Made by a program: the position numbers and the translations under genes
Shown here: piece after piece, positions 45,963 through 56,616 of the stretch
Layout of the letters: every line of letters begins with the position of its first letter
How positions within the stretch are numbered: the first letter of the stretch is position 1
Notes under the pieces: model-generated
What the model was told of the DNA's origin: nothing
What the model saw: only the letters and a program-made list of their open reading frames with translations
Database searches by the model: none
DNA from: Tricholoma matsutake
Lineage: Eukaryota; Basidiomycota; Agaricomycetes; Agaricales; Tricholomataceae
Direction of reading: 5' to 3'
DNA length: 64,000 nt
NCBI GenBank assembly: GCA_026075535.2
Contig: AP026538.1
Coordinates: 5,456,001-5,520,000 of the forward strand

Positions 45963-46743
45963 CCACTGATTTTTCAGTCAATTATATAAGCAACTCGGAC
46001 AGTCCTAGGACAGTCCAAGGACTGGGCTTGGACTGGACATCTAGTTTGGCAGGACTTTCAGCCAAAAAAGTCTGAGCAAAGTCCTAGAACTGTTCGAGTG
46101 TCCGAGCGGAGTCTGCTCAGATTGAGGGGGGGAGTGTAAAGACCTCCAAATTTGGCAGGGATTTGTAACCCTATTTTGCATCTCAGTACAAGTCTGCTTA
46201 GCTTTCTTCAAAAAATCAGGAAAAATTGCTAATGGAATCTTGAGATGGTATAGTATACATGATAGACTGGAAGTGGGAAGAGATCTGCTCATGTTGAAAA
46301 GTTAGGCCGCGAGTGCAAGATTCTTGCACTACTGGGTCAATGATTTTTTTTTTTTGGTGGAATGCTTGAGCCCAAAGCTCCGGTCAACTCCGACAACTGA
46401 CAAGGTCAGCATGGGAGGATGCATTGAGTTAGGGAAATCATTGCTGAAGACCCAAGAATATCACCTAGGGGAAATACCTTTACATATGCTACCATGTGCC
46501 AGCAGTGTTGGACTTGCCATCTCAAAGATTATAGGATAGGGCCATGGCCCTAAACTATTATCTATTCCGCCCTGGAGGGCAGCGAGATGAAATACCAACT
46601 AAAACCCCTTGCTGCCAGATCCAGTTATTTGGCAGACTGTCTTCATCCTTTAGGACTCCACTCCAGGTTTGGAGTACAATTCCCTGTGTCAGAGCACCTC
46701 TGTCTTGCAGCTTCCTGTTTGTGGACAGGATGTCTAAGTGTAG

Positions 46744-49700
46744 TCATCGGTTTACTTGTGCTACCCATCTATTGTGGATCTTGTCTGATGAGTGGAACTT
46801 GTCTGGAACCCCTTCAAATTTAATGACTTTTTCACATCGTAGCTTCCATATCAGGTGTGCTGACTCAGCTATGAGGATCTCAAAAAGGTGGTTCTTGCCA
46901 TGGAGCTTCTTGCCCTTTTCACTTTTGAAGTCTGCTAGTACACAACCTAGGATGGTTCCAAACTGTATTTCTGGCCAGGATTCTTCACGTCTTAACCATA
47001 GGTTTTTTGCTAAATTCCAGATGATACTAATGGCATTTGAATTGGGACATTCAATGGTGATGTGTTCCATTGATTCAGACTCTCCACATAGTATGCATCT
47101 GTCATGGTGTTCCATGTTAGGGATTCTACTCCAAAAACTGCCTATTTTATAGGCATTATGTAAACTTTTCCAGAGGTAGTTTCTGATCTGTTTTGAGAGG
47201 TCACATTTATGGATTGCTGACCATATTTTATCAGGTGTTGGTGTTTCACCTGTTAGATCTTGGACAGTGTAAGTTGTAGTTGCCAGTTGTATCTCTGTTT
47301 GTCATCTAGGCTTGTTTGCTAGTTTCCATTTGGTGATACCTTGGTATAGGGAGCGTTGGGTGCCATTCTTTAGTTTCATCCCTGCCAAGGTCCATTTATG
47401 GTCAGTACTAATGTCAATTTCATTGCATTGTGGCTTCTCAAGTGCAGCTTTTGCAAGGTGTTGGGCAGTTGCTTTCCCATCTGCTGGGGTCATTGTAGAA
47501 CATTGTTGGAGCTTGGTTGGGGCTGATCATTGGTGGAGGTTGGAGACAAGGGATTTGTAAAGGTTCTTGTTGTTGGTGTGTGCCCAATCAGAGTCCTCAT
47601 TTCTTGTGAGGTTAATGGTAATCTCTGATAGGATTGTTTTTTGCTGTATGTATATTTTTAGTGGGAGATGTGGAGGGGTTGATCGGAGAGCACATATTAG
47701 AGCACCTAATTCACCACAGGTGATTTGTTGGAGTGACTGGGGCAAGCTGCGGAGTTGTGGTGTCCAGCTTTGTGCAAAAACATTTACCCTTGCTTCTTCA
47801 CAGACAATGGGAGATTTCTGTGCAAAGTGGTTAAACAGAGCATGTGCAAAAAAGGCCCAAGGTGGGCATTTAGCTGTTGGAGCTAGGAGATCGCATAGCC
47901 AGGTGAGTTCTATGGCATCATTGCACTGTGCTAAATTGAGGACTTGTTTCCCTCCTTTGTCTATAGGAGCATACATTGTCTCAATGCTGATGAGAGGTTT
48001 TCCTTGACCATCCCAGATAAAAGCTTTGATTTTCCATTCAAGTTTTTGTTCAATAATTTTTGGCATACCTTGTGCTTTCATAAGGTATTGGGTCATGCTG
48101 CCGATTGTCCATTGTATTATAGTTTTTCTCCCATCAACCGATGGGTGGTTTTTTTCCCATCTTCCTAAACATTTGTCAATCTTTTCTAGGATTGGGGACC
48201 AGATGTATTTTCATCTACATTATTTCCTAGCCAGGCACCTAGGATTCTTATGGCAGTGCCATCTTTTGCAATTTGGAGGTTTGCTGGTAGGGGAGGATGG
48301 TTGGGATTAAGTATGCGTGTGTTGTATAAGTTTTCATGGTAGTCATGTGAGCCAATTGGGATTATTTCCATCTTAGTTGTATTGAACTTGGCACCAGATG
48401 CAGTACACCATTTATGTAAAATGGATTGGAGGGAAGTGTAGTCATCGTCTTTTGTCAGATAGACAGTAGTGTCATCTGCAAACATGGAAACTACAGTGCA
48501 GTATTCCATGCCTGGGGCTTGGAAGCCTTGGAGATTAGATTTATGTAGTGCTTCTGCTAGGGGTTCAATTGCAGGGTTGAAGAGGAGGCATGATAGTGGG
48601 TCTCCTTGTCTTACTCCTCTAGTAACTCAGAAAGGGGAGCTTCAAATTCCATTGATGATTACTACTGTTTCAGCATAGGCATATAAGGTTTGAACAGTGT
48701 TTATGAAATGAGGGGGGAAGTTACCATGGGAAAGGACTTTCCACACATAGTCATGTGCAATCTTGTCATAGGCTTTTTCTTGGTCAAGTGCTATAATTGC
48801 CCCATTGAGGTTCTCTACTTCAGCATAGTTAAGGATCATCTGTATAAGTCTTATTTGGTCTGTAATGCTTTCGCCTTGTATGAAACCTGCATGGTTTGGA
48901 TGAATTACATCAGGTGCAGTTTTGGCTAGTCATAAAGATAAGATCTTGGTGAAGATTTCGTAGTCTCCATTTAGGAGGGTTATGGGGCAATAATTCTCAA
49001 TTTTGCAGTGGTCTTTCTTTTTGTATAATGGACATAGCCACCCATCTGAAAATCCAGATTCAGGATCAACTCCGTGGATTTCAATGTCATTGAAGACAAT
49101 AGTGAGGCACTTAATAATGTCAAGGGGATTTGTTTCTTGTTCATCTGTGCGGGTTTTTGCAGTTTCATTTAGCCACTTCCAGAATTCATATGGGAGGCCA
49201 TCAATACCTGTTGCTTTATTGTTTGGTAGCATTTTCAGGACCATTGCAATTTCATCACCAGTGATTGGCTGGTTAAGGTAGTCATGCTGGACAGTTGTCA
49301 GTCTTGCATTAACATTACTAAGGATTTCCTCAGTTGCAGCAGTGCGCTGGGGCTCTGCTGCTAAGTCAGCTGATTGGAGATTTTCATAGAAAGTTTTTGC
49401 TAGGTTGGCCATCTTTTTAGATTGTGCCTCATATATAGGTTGGTTGTCTGGGGAGTTTAGGGTTTGAAGTTCAAGAATGGTGTCTCTTGGTTTTTTTTCT
49501 TTTACACTATGAGCCCAAAATTTGCTGGCAGCATTTTCATCCTCATATTGCATTTTGGCTGCTAAATTATCCCATACAGATTGGTGGAGGTTGCACTCTT
49601 CCTGGTTTATCCTCTCTTGCAGAGTGGCATGTAATAGACATTTTTCTTCTGTGTCAAGAAATGGGTCTCTTAGGGAGCTTTTCATCTTATCACGCATTTT

Positions 49701-50427
49701 CTTGATCTCAATTTTTGCTTGGGGAATCGCCTTTTTGGCAAAGGCTTTACAAGTAGTATGGGCTTTATCCTTAAAGTCTTTGAAAATAGTTTGGGGGTTT
49801 TCCAATGCTGTGCGGTTGTTAGTATTTTCTTCTAGAGATTTGTGTAAGTCTACACCAAGGGATATCATTTCTCTTGTTAGGTTTTTGTCTTTCAGAATGA
49901 AAAGTGGGAGTGTCCATCTACCTTTCCCTATACTGGGCATGCAGTTATCAGAGATTCTTGCTGATATTAGCTGGTGGTCTGTCATAATTCCTGGGGCTGA
50001 AATGTCCCAGTCATTGCTGAATGGTATTAGGGCATCAAGCAGATAGATTCTGTCAATTTGGGAGCTGCTACCACCTTGTGCAGGGGATTGGGAATAAGTG
50101 AATGTAATATTGTCAGGGTTTGCTTGATGCCAGCCATCATGGAGGTCAAGGTTTGATTTGAGCACCGAGAAGGAGTCTGTTATATTTTCACTGTCACATC
50201 TGGAGGGGAGCCTGTCAAGGGCATCTTTTACAAAATTGAAGTCACCTAGCAAAATATCTGGGGGAGGAATTAGAGGATCTCTCAGTTTGGACACAATGTC
50301 AGACCAGAATTGTTGGTTCTCATTTGCAGAATAGGGGGTGTAAATAACTAAGATGTGAATCTCCATGCTTCAGTGCCATGGGACTGATACTAGCATGGCA
50401 CGGCCTGGGATGAGTACATATTTCTTA
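46744..50427 (-). pseudogene. LINE ORF2: endonuclease (part), reverse transcriptase, Cys-His domain
   Basis: Minus strand. From 50366: YTPYSANENQQFW, ILLGDFNFVKDALDRLPSR, SSQIDRIYLLDALIP and GIMTDHQLISARIS (APE-type endonuclease motifs). Then LPNNKATGIDGLPYEFWKWL and ALDQEKAYDKIAHDYVW (48740-48800). After two TGA codons (expected Arg in the second, before VTRGVRQGDPLS) comes MFADDTTVYL (48460-48490, catalytic FADD). The 3' part has CILCGESESMEHITIEC (about 47060-47100), the usual zinc-knuckle-like end, followed by more C-terminal sequence. All stops noticed are TGA. The endonuclease N-terminus lies at 52674-53140 beyond element M. Confidence 0.85.
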
Positions 50428-50589
50428 ATGTTGTGGAGGTCTTTACACTCCCCCACCTTTCCTAGTGGACTCCAACTGGAGTCTGACCAGACTGACTGGA
50501 GTCCACTGGGACTGGTCACCAGCCAACTGCCTGCAAAGTTGCCAGTCCAGTCCCAGTCCAGTCCGACCAGACTCTGAGTGGAATCCACT

Positions 50590-50835
50590 CAAACACCGGA
50601 TTCCACTCGGACTGGTCCAGTGGAGTCCAGTTGGAGTCCAGTTGGAGTCCAAGTGGAGTCCGAGTGGAGTCCAAGTGGAGACCAGTTGGAGTCCAAGTGG
50701 AGTCCAAGTGGAGTCCAAGTGGAGTCCAGTTGGAGTCCAAGTGGAGTCCAAGTGGAGTCCAGTTGGAGTCCAAGTGGAGTCCAAGTGGAGTCCAAGTGGA
50801 GTCCAAGTGGAGTCCAAGTGGAGTCCAGTCGGATT
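50590..50835. repeat. GGAGTCCAAGT subterminal array of element M
   Basis: About twenty units of GGAGTCCAAGT or GGAGTCCAGTT at 12-bp spacing. The unit is related to the terminal word AGTGGACTCC. Shorter arrays of the same word lie inside the right end (52495-52640). Confidence 0.9.
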
Positions 50836-50857
50836 CCGCTGAAAAAGTGTGTAAGAA

Positions 50858-50936
50858 AAGGAATCAAACCCAGATCCCTGTAGGTTGCTTATGTAATCAA
50901 TCATGATGCACAATATAACCATTACACCACAGTACC
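50858..50936 (-). repeat. tRNA-like unit, class alpha, in element M
   Basis: On the minus strand GTGGTGTAATGGTTATATTGTG (A-box-like) and GGGTTTGATTCC (B-box). Points outward into the subterminal array. Confidence 0.7.
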
Positions 50937-51172
50937 TTATGTAAGGCATCATCTACTTGCATTAGGTACCATGGTGCGGCTGTGTATGACAAAGCATATT
51001 GCCACGTCATCAAATGTGCCAGCTCATCACTCACCACCACCACCACCGTCGACGCCGCCTCCCTCCCTCCTCTCTCTACCACCACCACCACTGCATGGAC
51101 ACCCACTGCCACTGCTCCCACACCCAATCCGCCATCACCACCACCCACAAACGAGCCAAATGGATGGAATGT

Positions 51173-51207
51173 GGGCCCAAACGATGCAGATCACATTGTT
51201 TGGGCCC
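51173..51207 (+). other. Hairpin plus splice-donor-like site in element M
   Basis: GGGCCCAAACGATG and CATTGTTTGGGCCC pair (with G-T pairs) around a 7-base loop. TAG/GTAAGT follows at 51211. An intron-like stretch to TTTTCTAG (51274) contains CTAACTAAC. A second, shorter copy of exon and intron (CCACCCACAAATGAGCC, then CTAACTAAC and TTTTGTAG) runs from 51299 to 51405. Coding reading: GPNDADHIVWALG. Confidence 0.7.
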
Positions 51208-51419
51208 TAGGTAAGTTTTTTTTCATTTGCTTTTTGTTTTTATAAACTAACTAACCAGTTTCTTATTTTCTAGGTTATAATCTACTGGTAACAATGCCAC
51301 CACCCACAAATGAGCCGACTGGATGGAATGCGGACCCTACATAAGTTTTTTTCATTTGCTTTTTGTTTTTATAAACTAACTAACTCGTTTCTTTTGTTTT
51401 GTAGGTTCTACTCTACTGG

Positions 51420-52110
51420 TAATGACCAATGGCCAGACACAAGACAACCCCACACACCCACCCCATGCCTGCAAGCCCCTGCTTGTAGGGTGGATCATGA
51501 GTGTCACCAGGACCCCCAGAACGCGAAGCAATGGAGCCAACAACACACCACCCACCTCCAGCCCCTTGAGCAACTGCTCAGGGGGTGGATCATGGGTGGA
51601 ATGGAGGTGATGATGGCAAACAATGACAGGGCAACACCGATGCCAACATGGAACAACGGGGATCAACCCAGACCCAATGACACCCATGCCAGCCCCCTCC
51701 TCCCTGTCCAAACAGGATGTGAGGGTGTGGATAAAGGGTAGGAGATGGCAGAGGGGTAACGGGAGACCTGCGAGCAGGATACCCACCTGGTAAGCACCCA
51801 CCTACCCCCTCCCTTGCATGCCACATCACTGACCCCTCCCCCCAACCCCTCTGAACTAGGAGACCCGCAAAACCGACAACACACCCACCCCACGCCAACG
51901 AGCACCTGCTCATCGGGTGGATGGCAGGTAGACCAGGGCTACAACGACCACAGCACCCATCCCCACACCTACGAGCCTCTGCTCATAGGGTGGATGATGG
52001 GTGCAGCTTGCGACAATGACAGATGCGTGCGAGGAGGGGTGGGTGACGACACCCACCCCAGACTGCATCCCCCAACCCCCCCTCCCCTGCATTTTGCATG
52101 GGGAGGGGTC
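51420..52110 (+). repeat. E-x-LL-x-GW cassettes of element M
   Basis: Four cassettes (near 51475, 51565, 51896, 51980) combine a short inverted repeat (for example GAGCACCTGCTC or CTGCAAGCCCCTGCTTGTAG) with GGGTGGATSATGGG. They can encode KPLLVGWIM, EQLLRGWIMGG, EHLLIGWMAG and EPLLIGWMMG in varying frames. No single reading frame spans all four. Confidence 0.55.
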
Positions 52111-52320
52111 TTTATTATTTTTAATTTATCTCTGCCCCCCTCTCACAAGATGCAAGAGGGGTTTTTTTTTGTTTATTATTATATTATACCCACTCCCTTG
52201 TGTCCTACATGAGGGATGTGGTTAATTAAAATTTTTTGATCTTAATTGTTTGAAAAATGCCTCCTTGAAGAATATGAAAAGTTGAGTCATAAATAAACCT
52301 TATATTGATCCCCAATAAAT

Positions 52321-52405
52321 CTCCTGTGGCTCAAGTGGTTGAGCACACTTGTTAGGTTTGTCATGTGATTCCTTATGGTGAGGTCTGGAGTTCAATTCCT
52401 GCAGT
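52321..52405 (+). repeat. tRNA-like unit, class beta, in element M
   Basis: CTCCTGTGGCTCAAGTGG (A-box-like), GTTTGTCATGTGATTC and GGAGTTCAATTCC (B-box), very similar to 24101-24185. Upstream shares ATAAATAA. Points outward to the right end of M. Confidence 0.7.
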
Positions 52406-52673
52406 ACACAAATTTATTTTGCGGGTACTTTATGAAATTCACCAAGTCTGAAGTCCTTTGAGCTCATATCTAATTGACTTATCATGTGGTTGCACTCAGA
52501 CTCCACTTGGACTCCACTCAGACTCCAGTTGGACTCCAATGGGGGATTGAACTCTACATGACTTAGTGTTCAATTGGACTCCAGTCAGACTCCACTCAGA
52601 CTCCAGTGGACTCCGGTCAGTCTGGTCAGAGTCCACTAGGACAGGTGGGGGACTGTAAAGTACTGATGTTGTG

Positions 52674-53140
52674 GACATTAGCAATATTTTTGTTTAGCAC
52701 AATTGCAACACCACCAGAGATGGTGTGTTGCGGATCAATGGAAGAAATGATGTGAAGTCTTTGTTTGAATAAATTATTAAGGCTCATTTCTGCAACGGGG
52801 GTGAGATGAGTTTCTTGGAGGGCTAGAATACCAATTTTCTCTGTTCAGACAAGTTGGTTAACATGATTCTATTTGTCAATGCTGCCATGCCAGCGTCCTC
52901 TCATATTTAGTGAGGCTAATTTTAGTGAAGCTTTAGTCCTTTTGTGGAATGTCTGGGGAAGTTGCTCCTGGTGAGAGAGTTGGGACAGATGGTGTCTCCG
53001 TCGTCTAGACCGATGTGGTCTGTTATTAGCTTGTGGGGCTAAGGAGTTTGTTCCTGAATCCCTTGGGGTAATTTTGGGAGGAGCGGTGTGCTCATTCTGT
53101 GGGGGGGCATCAGTCTGAGGAGTATGTGAGGCACTCACCT
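52674..53140 (-). pseudogene. LINE ORF2 N-terminal part (beyond element M)
   Basis: Minus strand: a basic Arg/His-rich leader (RPHRSRRRRHHLSQL), then KLASLNMRGRWH (the L-N-x-R/N-G start of an APE endonuclease), ILALQETHL with the catalytic-type Glu, and SGGVAIVLNKNIANVHNI, which joins KKYVLIPGRA at 50427 once M and one TSD copy are removed. A TGA and a TAA-like break occur after GSIDK. Confidence 0.75.
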
Positions 53141-53739
53141 GGGAGCCATCTGGGTTCCCAGCTTGACATCATCAGGGTGATGGGTGACAGCTTCCTGAAC
53201 CCCTCTGGACAAAGCTGGGTTGGGGTTCGGGCCATACAATCCTCCCGTGCAATTTTCTGTATTATTAGCAGTTGAACAATTACATACCCATTTTTACAAC
53301 CTTGATTACGGGACGCGCAAAATCTCATTTGCGTCAAAGGATTCTGTTAGTAGGGGTGAGGCATTACTTACTGATCCTTAGGACTTCAGCTTCTCAGCAC
53401 GGCTCGTCCATTGACCTCAAGGTCACTGTTTACTTGTTTGTACCCAGGGGCTTTCCTGTCCCATTAGCAAGCTAATGACCAGTAAATGTAGGCCCCCCAG
53501 CAGTACCATGATTAACAACTATTCCTTCTATTTCTTGAGCAAGGTGCTGATTCCCTCATGAAAAGGCAGTTGTTGCGATAAGGTGATCGAGCTCATGTAT
53601 TGGAAACTGTATGACATAAAGGGACATGATAGTGTGGAAGGTTTCAACAAAGGTATATATTATGTATGGAATCTTATTTATGACCCCTTCCATGCCTTCC
53701 TCTGACAGGGGTGCGAGGGACCCAGCCAGTGTTCTTGTA
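53141..53739 (-). other. LINE region between ORF1 and ORF2
   Basis: Linker of the LINE on the minus strand. Short open pieces, no domain recognised. Confidence 0.45.
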
Positions 53740-54980
53740 TCAGGCAGGGGGTGATTTGGGGGAGGTTACAGTGTAGATGTCGGTATCTTCTTTGATGCTG
53801 GCAGATGGGCCAAGCCATCCCACAAGGTGGGGGAAGGGGCAGAGACCAGAGGGGTGGTCATAGGATTTGCAGTTCAAACAAAAGAATTGGTTGTCAAAAT
53901 GGCGGGTGGCACCCACACCGTAGTCAAGGGAGTCAAAACAGAGGTTTCTGATTAGGTCAGTCCAGGCATGGAAGTCATCAAAGGATAGGTGAGGGGGGTC
54001 ATCACAGTAGATGTTCCAGATTGTGCAGAGATTGTCAGGGGAAATGGCAATTTTTAAGCTTGAGACACAGATGGAGCAGAGAACTTTGATGGCCACCTCT
54101 GTGTCAGGATCAGGGAGCCTGCTGTGAATAAAAGAGGAGATGTCTGGGTTCGAGGTTATCGTGGAGCGAATGAGGGCTACAACCAGCACATTGCTCTTGG
54201 GAGCATTCAGGTAAGTTAGGTTTTTGACAGTGCAGATGTAAGAGGGTAGGACTTGTTGGAAGGGGGTGAAGAAGATGGTGAGCTCAGCGGTTGAGCAGAC
54301 TGCAAGCTGGGTGAGAGCATCGACGACATCCTGGGAGAGGCCCATAACAAAGAAGTACCAGGGGGAGGCGAGACATTCCCCATTGTCAAACTTGTTTGAT
54401 GGGGGGCTAACAATTACATCTTTGGAGGATTGAGGAGCGATAATCTTGGAAATAAGAGAGAGGATCCTCCCTACGACACCCTGGGCATTTTCCTCATAGT
54501 GAGCGCACCATGGGCGGGCCCAGAGTTTTGGGCCAGGCTTGGGAGACCAGTGGAAGACTAGCTCGTCTGACACATTGTGCCAGACAGGGTGGCAGATTTG
54601 TGGTGTGGGGAAGCTATCAGAGGGGGGGGCAGTGATCCAGAGACCATTATCGAGTGTCATGGTGCCGTTATGTATTTCACCCTGTAAGGTAAAGGGGGGA
54701 CAGGTGTGGGGAGGCCGGCATTCAATTGTTTGGGGGATCCTCGCAGGGGGGGATGAGGAGTCATCCTTTGGTGGGGTCAGAGTAGAGACTTTGGAAGTGC
54801 AAGATGACATACCTGAGGGGCAGCACTTGGTTCATTAGCCAAGTGGCTATCAGCTGTTGAGGAGGCGGAGGCACCCTGTTTGTCTTTGGCTGCTTTCTCA
54901 ATGTGGGCATCCAAGTGGCTTCCAGAATGGCCACATTTATTGGGGCCAGAGTTGGTGTTCATAAACTTGGAGGGAGGCAT
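53740..54980 (-). CDS. LINE ORF1 protein with CCHC-type knuckle
   Basis: A 356-codon frame (53740-54810) follows a possible first exon MPPSKFMNTNSGPNKCGHSG (54980), with a splice-like junction near 54780-54810. The body has CHPVWHNVSDELVFHW and MGLSQDVVDALTQ. The C-terminal FFCLNCKSYDHPSGLCPFPH (about 53815-53880) is a CCHC-like knuckle characteristic of ORF1 in Agaricomycete LINEs. Expected role: RNA-binding particle protein. The frame is uninterrupted. Confidence 0.75.
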
Positions 54981-55469
54981 GGGAAAGCTCGTGTGAAGGG
55001 TTGTGGAGATTGTTGCAGATAGAAGGAAGAGGCTGGGGCCACAGTTGTGGATTGGGGAGTTTTTGTACGAGATGAGTCACTGGGTCGTCAGATGCTGAGA
55101 ATGCATGTTGTGGTGCTAAAGATGGGGGTGATCCCTTTGAGCATTGGAGCGTGTTGATTGTGGCATTTCTTGGGCATGTGACACATTAGGGCCGGCTACA
55201 TCAGGGGGTGGCACTTATCCCTTTGTTCAAAGGTTTGTCACTGGTGGGGGGAGTGTTTGTACTCTTGGCTCAGTTAATGAGTGGCTGGGTGACTCTCAAG
55301 ATTCTGGAGAGGCTTATGGCAAAATGGGGGCTGCCAAGGTGGCTATTAGAGCACATTGGTGCATTCAAGGTTGAAAAACATCTCTGTTTTGTGGTAGAGA
55401 GACGTCCAGCGACACAGAGTATCAGCACCACTGTACTTTGTATATGGTAGTACAAGTTCAAGAGCCCCC
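54981..55469 (-). other. LINE 5' region
   Basis: Upstream part of the LINE on its coding (minus) strand, up to the TSD at 55470-55484. No domain recognised. Confidence 0.5.
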
Positions 55470-56319
55470 CTACTGGGTCAATGACATGATATATGTAATA
55501 AAGTCATGTCAGTCAGCTGACCCCGAGAAAATTTTAATGTTATGTTAAATTTGACTAAGCAGACTGTGCTGTTTTATGCTGGCAAAACCCATCCCAGTGC
55601 ATCATGAATCAAAATATTTGTCACCCATAGGCAATAGCATGGGTACTCCCATGGGTACCCAGAGCTCTACCCATACCCATACCCACATGGGTAGAAACCC
55701 ATCGACCTGTGGGTTGATATGCAGTGGGTACAGGCAGGTACCAGCAGGTGTTGATTCCCGCATGGGTTTCATAGCACCCCCAGGCCAAGTATATAAATTA
55801 TATAAATTAATTGTATCTAAACTAAGTATTCTAAGTGTACTAAAATCCACCCCACCTCGTGTTTGTGAGCAAGAGGGGGGTGGTGGTCATGACTTCATGC
55901 TAGTAACATTAGTTAGTAGGAATATAAAAAAAAGACAAGAAACATAATAAACTTATGGCCCAGTGGTGGGGGTGGGTGCTGGGTTGGTGCCGTCGTTCCC
56001 TCCTCCTCCTCATCATCCCCTCATCCCCCTCCTTGGTGTCCTGTGTCATTGTCATCTGGTCCTGGTCCTGGTCCTGGTTGTCATAGTCCTGGTCATTGTG
56101 GTCCTAGTCATCGTCGCCCTCTGTCTCCCCTGGTTCATCATTAAACACCTGCGATCCATCCTACAAGCAGGGGCTCACAGTGGTGTGGCGGGTGCTGGGT
56201 CGGCTTCGTCATCCTGTTGTTGCTGTTTTGTTGTCATCGGTAGTTCTGAACTAGTCAGTAGCTAAAAATGATCATTAGCAACAAATAAATGAAATGAGGA
56301 TGAAAAAGACTTACCAACA

Positions 56320-56350
56320 GCCCAAGAGACGTCGTTGACGTCTCTTGGGC
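56320..56350 (-). other. Hairpin plus splice-donor-like site 1 in element I
   Basis: A perfect 14-bp stem, GCCCAAGAGACGTC with GACGTCTCTTGGGC, loop AAC. GTAAGT follows 5 bases later (rc of 56309-56314). The stem sequence differs from that of B, L and M, yet pairing is complete. Coding reading: GPRDVNDVSWAVG. Confidence 0.7.
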
Positions 56351-56585
56351 CTTTTTTGCTTTTGTTGTTGTTGTTGTGTTGTCCTGTCCTCATCCTCGTC
56401 ATCCATTGTTGATCTGGGTTACTTCATACCACCCAGCCTGGGCCAGCCACCCCACGAGCAGGGGCTCATGGCAGTGGCAGGGTTGGGTTTGTCATCATCA
56501 TCAGAATCCAGATCTAGTAACATTTGTTAGTAACATTAGTTAATAACAATAAAATGAAAAGAGAAAGAAAAAAGACTTACATACA

Positions 56586-56616
56586 GCCCAAGAAACGTTG
56601 TCCATGTTTCTTAGGC
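56586..56616 (-). other. Hairpin plus splice-donor-like site 2 in element I
   Basis: GCCTAAGAAAC and GTTTCTTGGGC (minus strand) pair with minor defects; GTAAGT follows (rc of 56575-56580) and an intron-like stretch ends TTACTAG. Coding reading: GLRNMDNVSWAV. Confidence 0.6.

Larger units (their letters stand above)
45073..46146 (-). mobile_element. Element L (1074 bp, CTTTACAC ends, TSD CAAATTTG)
   Basis: Left end CAGTACTTTACACTCCCC and right end GGGGAGTGTAAAGACCTC, TSD CAAATTTG at 45065-45072 and 46147-46154. Subterminal arrays of CTCGGAC/AGTCCTAGGACAGTC words. It has the plan of B and M in reverse orientation: class beta tRNA-like unit at left (minus), hairpin with donor on the minus strand, class alpha unit at right (plus). 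Smallest complete member of this group. Confidence 0.92.
50436..52665 (+). mobile_element. Element M (2230 bp, CTTTACAC ends, TSD ATGTTGTG) inside the LINE
   Basis: Left end GAGGTCTTTACACTCCCCCACC and right end GGTGGGGGACTGTAAAGTACTG, TSD ATGTTGTG at 50428-50435 and 52666-52673. Order: subterminal GGAGTCCAAGT array, class alpha tRNA-like unit (minus), T/C-rich body, hairpin with GTAAGT, two intron-like segments, four E-x-LL-x-GW cassettes, TTTTGCATGGGG motif, class beta tRNA-like unit (plus), second subterminal array. Long open frames in the arrays are artefacts of the 11-12-bp periodicity. No transposase. Confidence 0.93.
46344..55469 (-). mobile_element. Full-length LINE with poly(A) and 15-bp TSD, cut by element M
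   Basis: Minus-strand LINE. The 3' end is marked by a run of 12 T on the plus strand (46344-46355). The flanking 15-mer CTACTGGGTCAATGA occurs at 46329-46343 and again at 55470-55484, defining the 5' end. Contains ORF1 (53740-54980) and ORF2 (46744-53140), the latter interrupted by M. Without M and its TSD copy the LINE is about 6.9 kb. The order endonuclease-RT-Cys/His fits Tad/L1-like fungal LINEs. Confidence 0.92.

Noticed and set aside
50590..50835. Regular short repeats that could suggest a CRISPR-like array
   Set aside because: The unit is 11-12 bp with no unique spacers and matches the subterminal word of the transposon; the genome is eukaryotic.
50443..50952. Frames of 90-170 codons made of WSPSGVQVES/GLHLDSTWTP repeats
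   Set aside because: Pure products of the GGAGTCCAAGT array read in several frames and both strands.
22840..52405. Six tRNA-like stretches as functional tRNA genes
   Set aside because: A and B boxes are present, but acceptor and anticodon stems do not form properly and all sit at fixed places in transposons.
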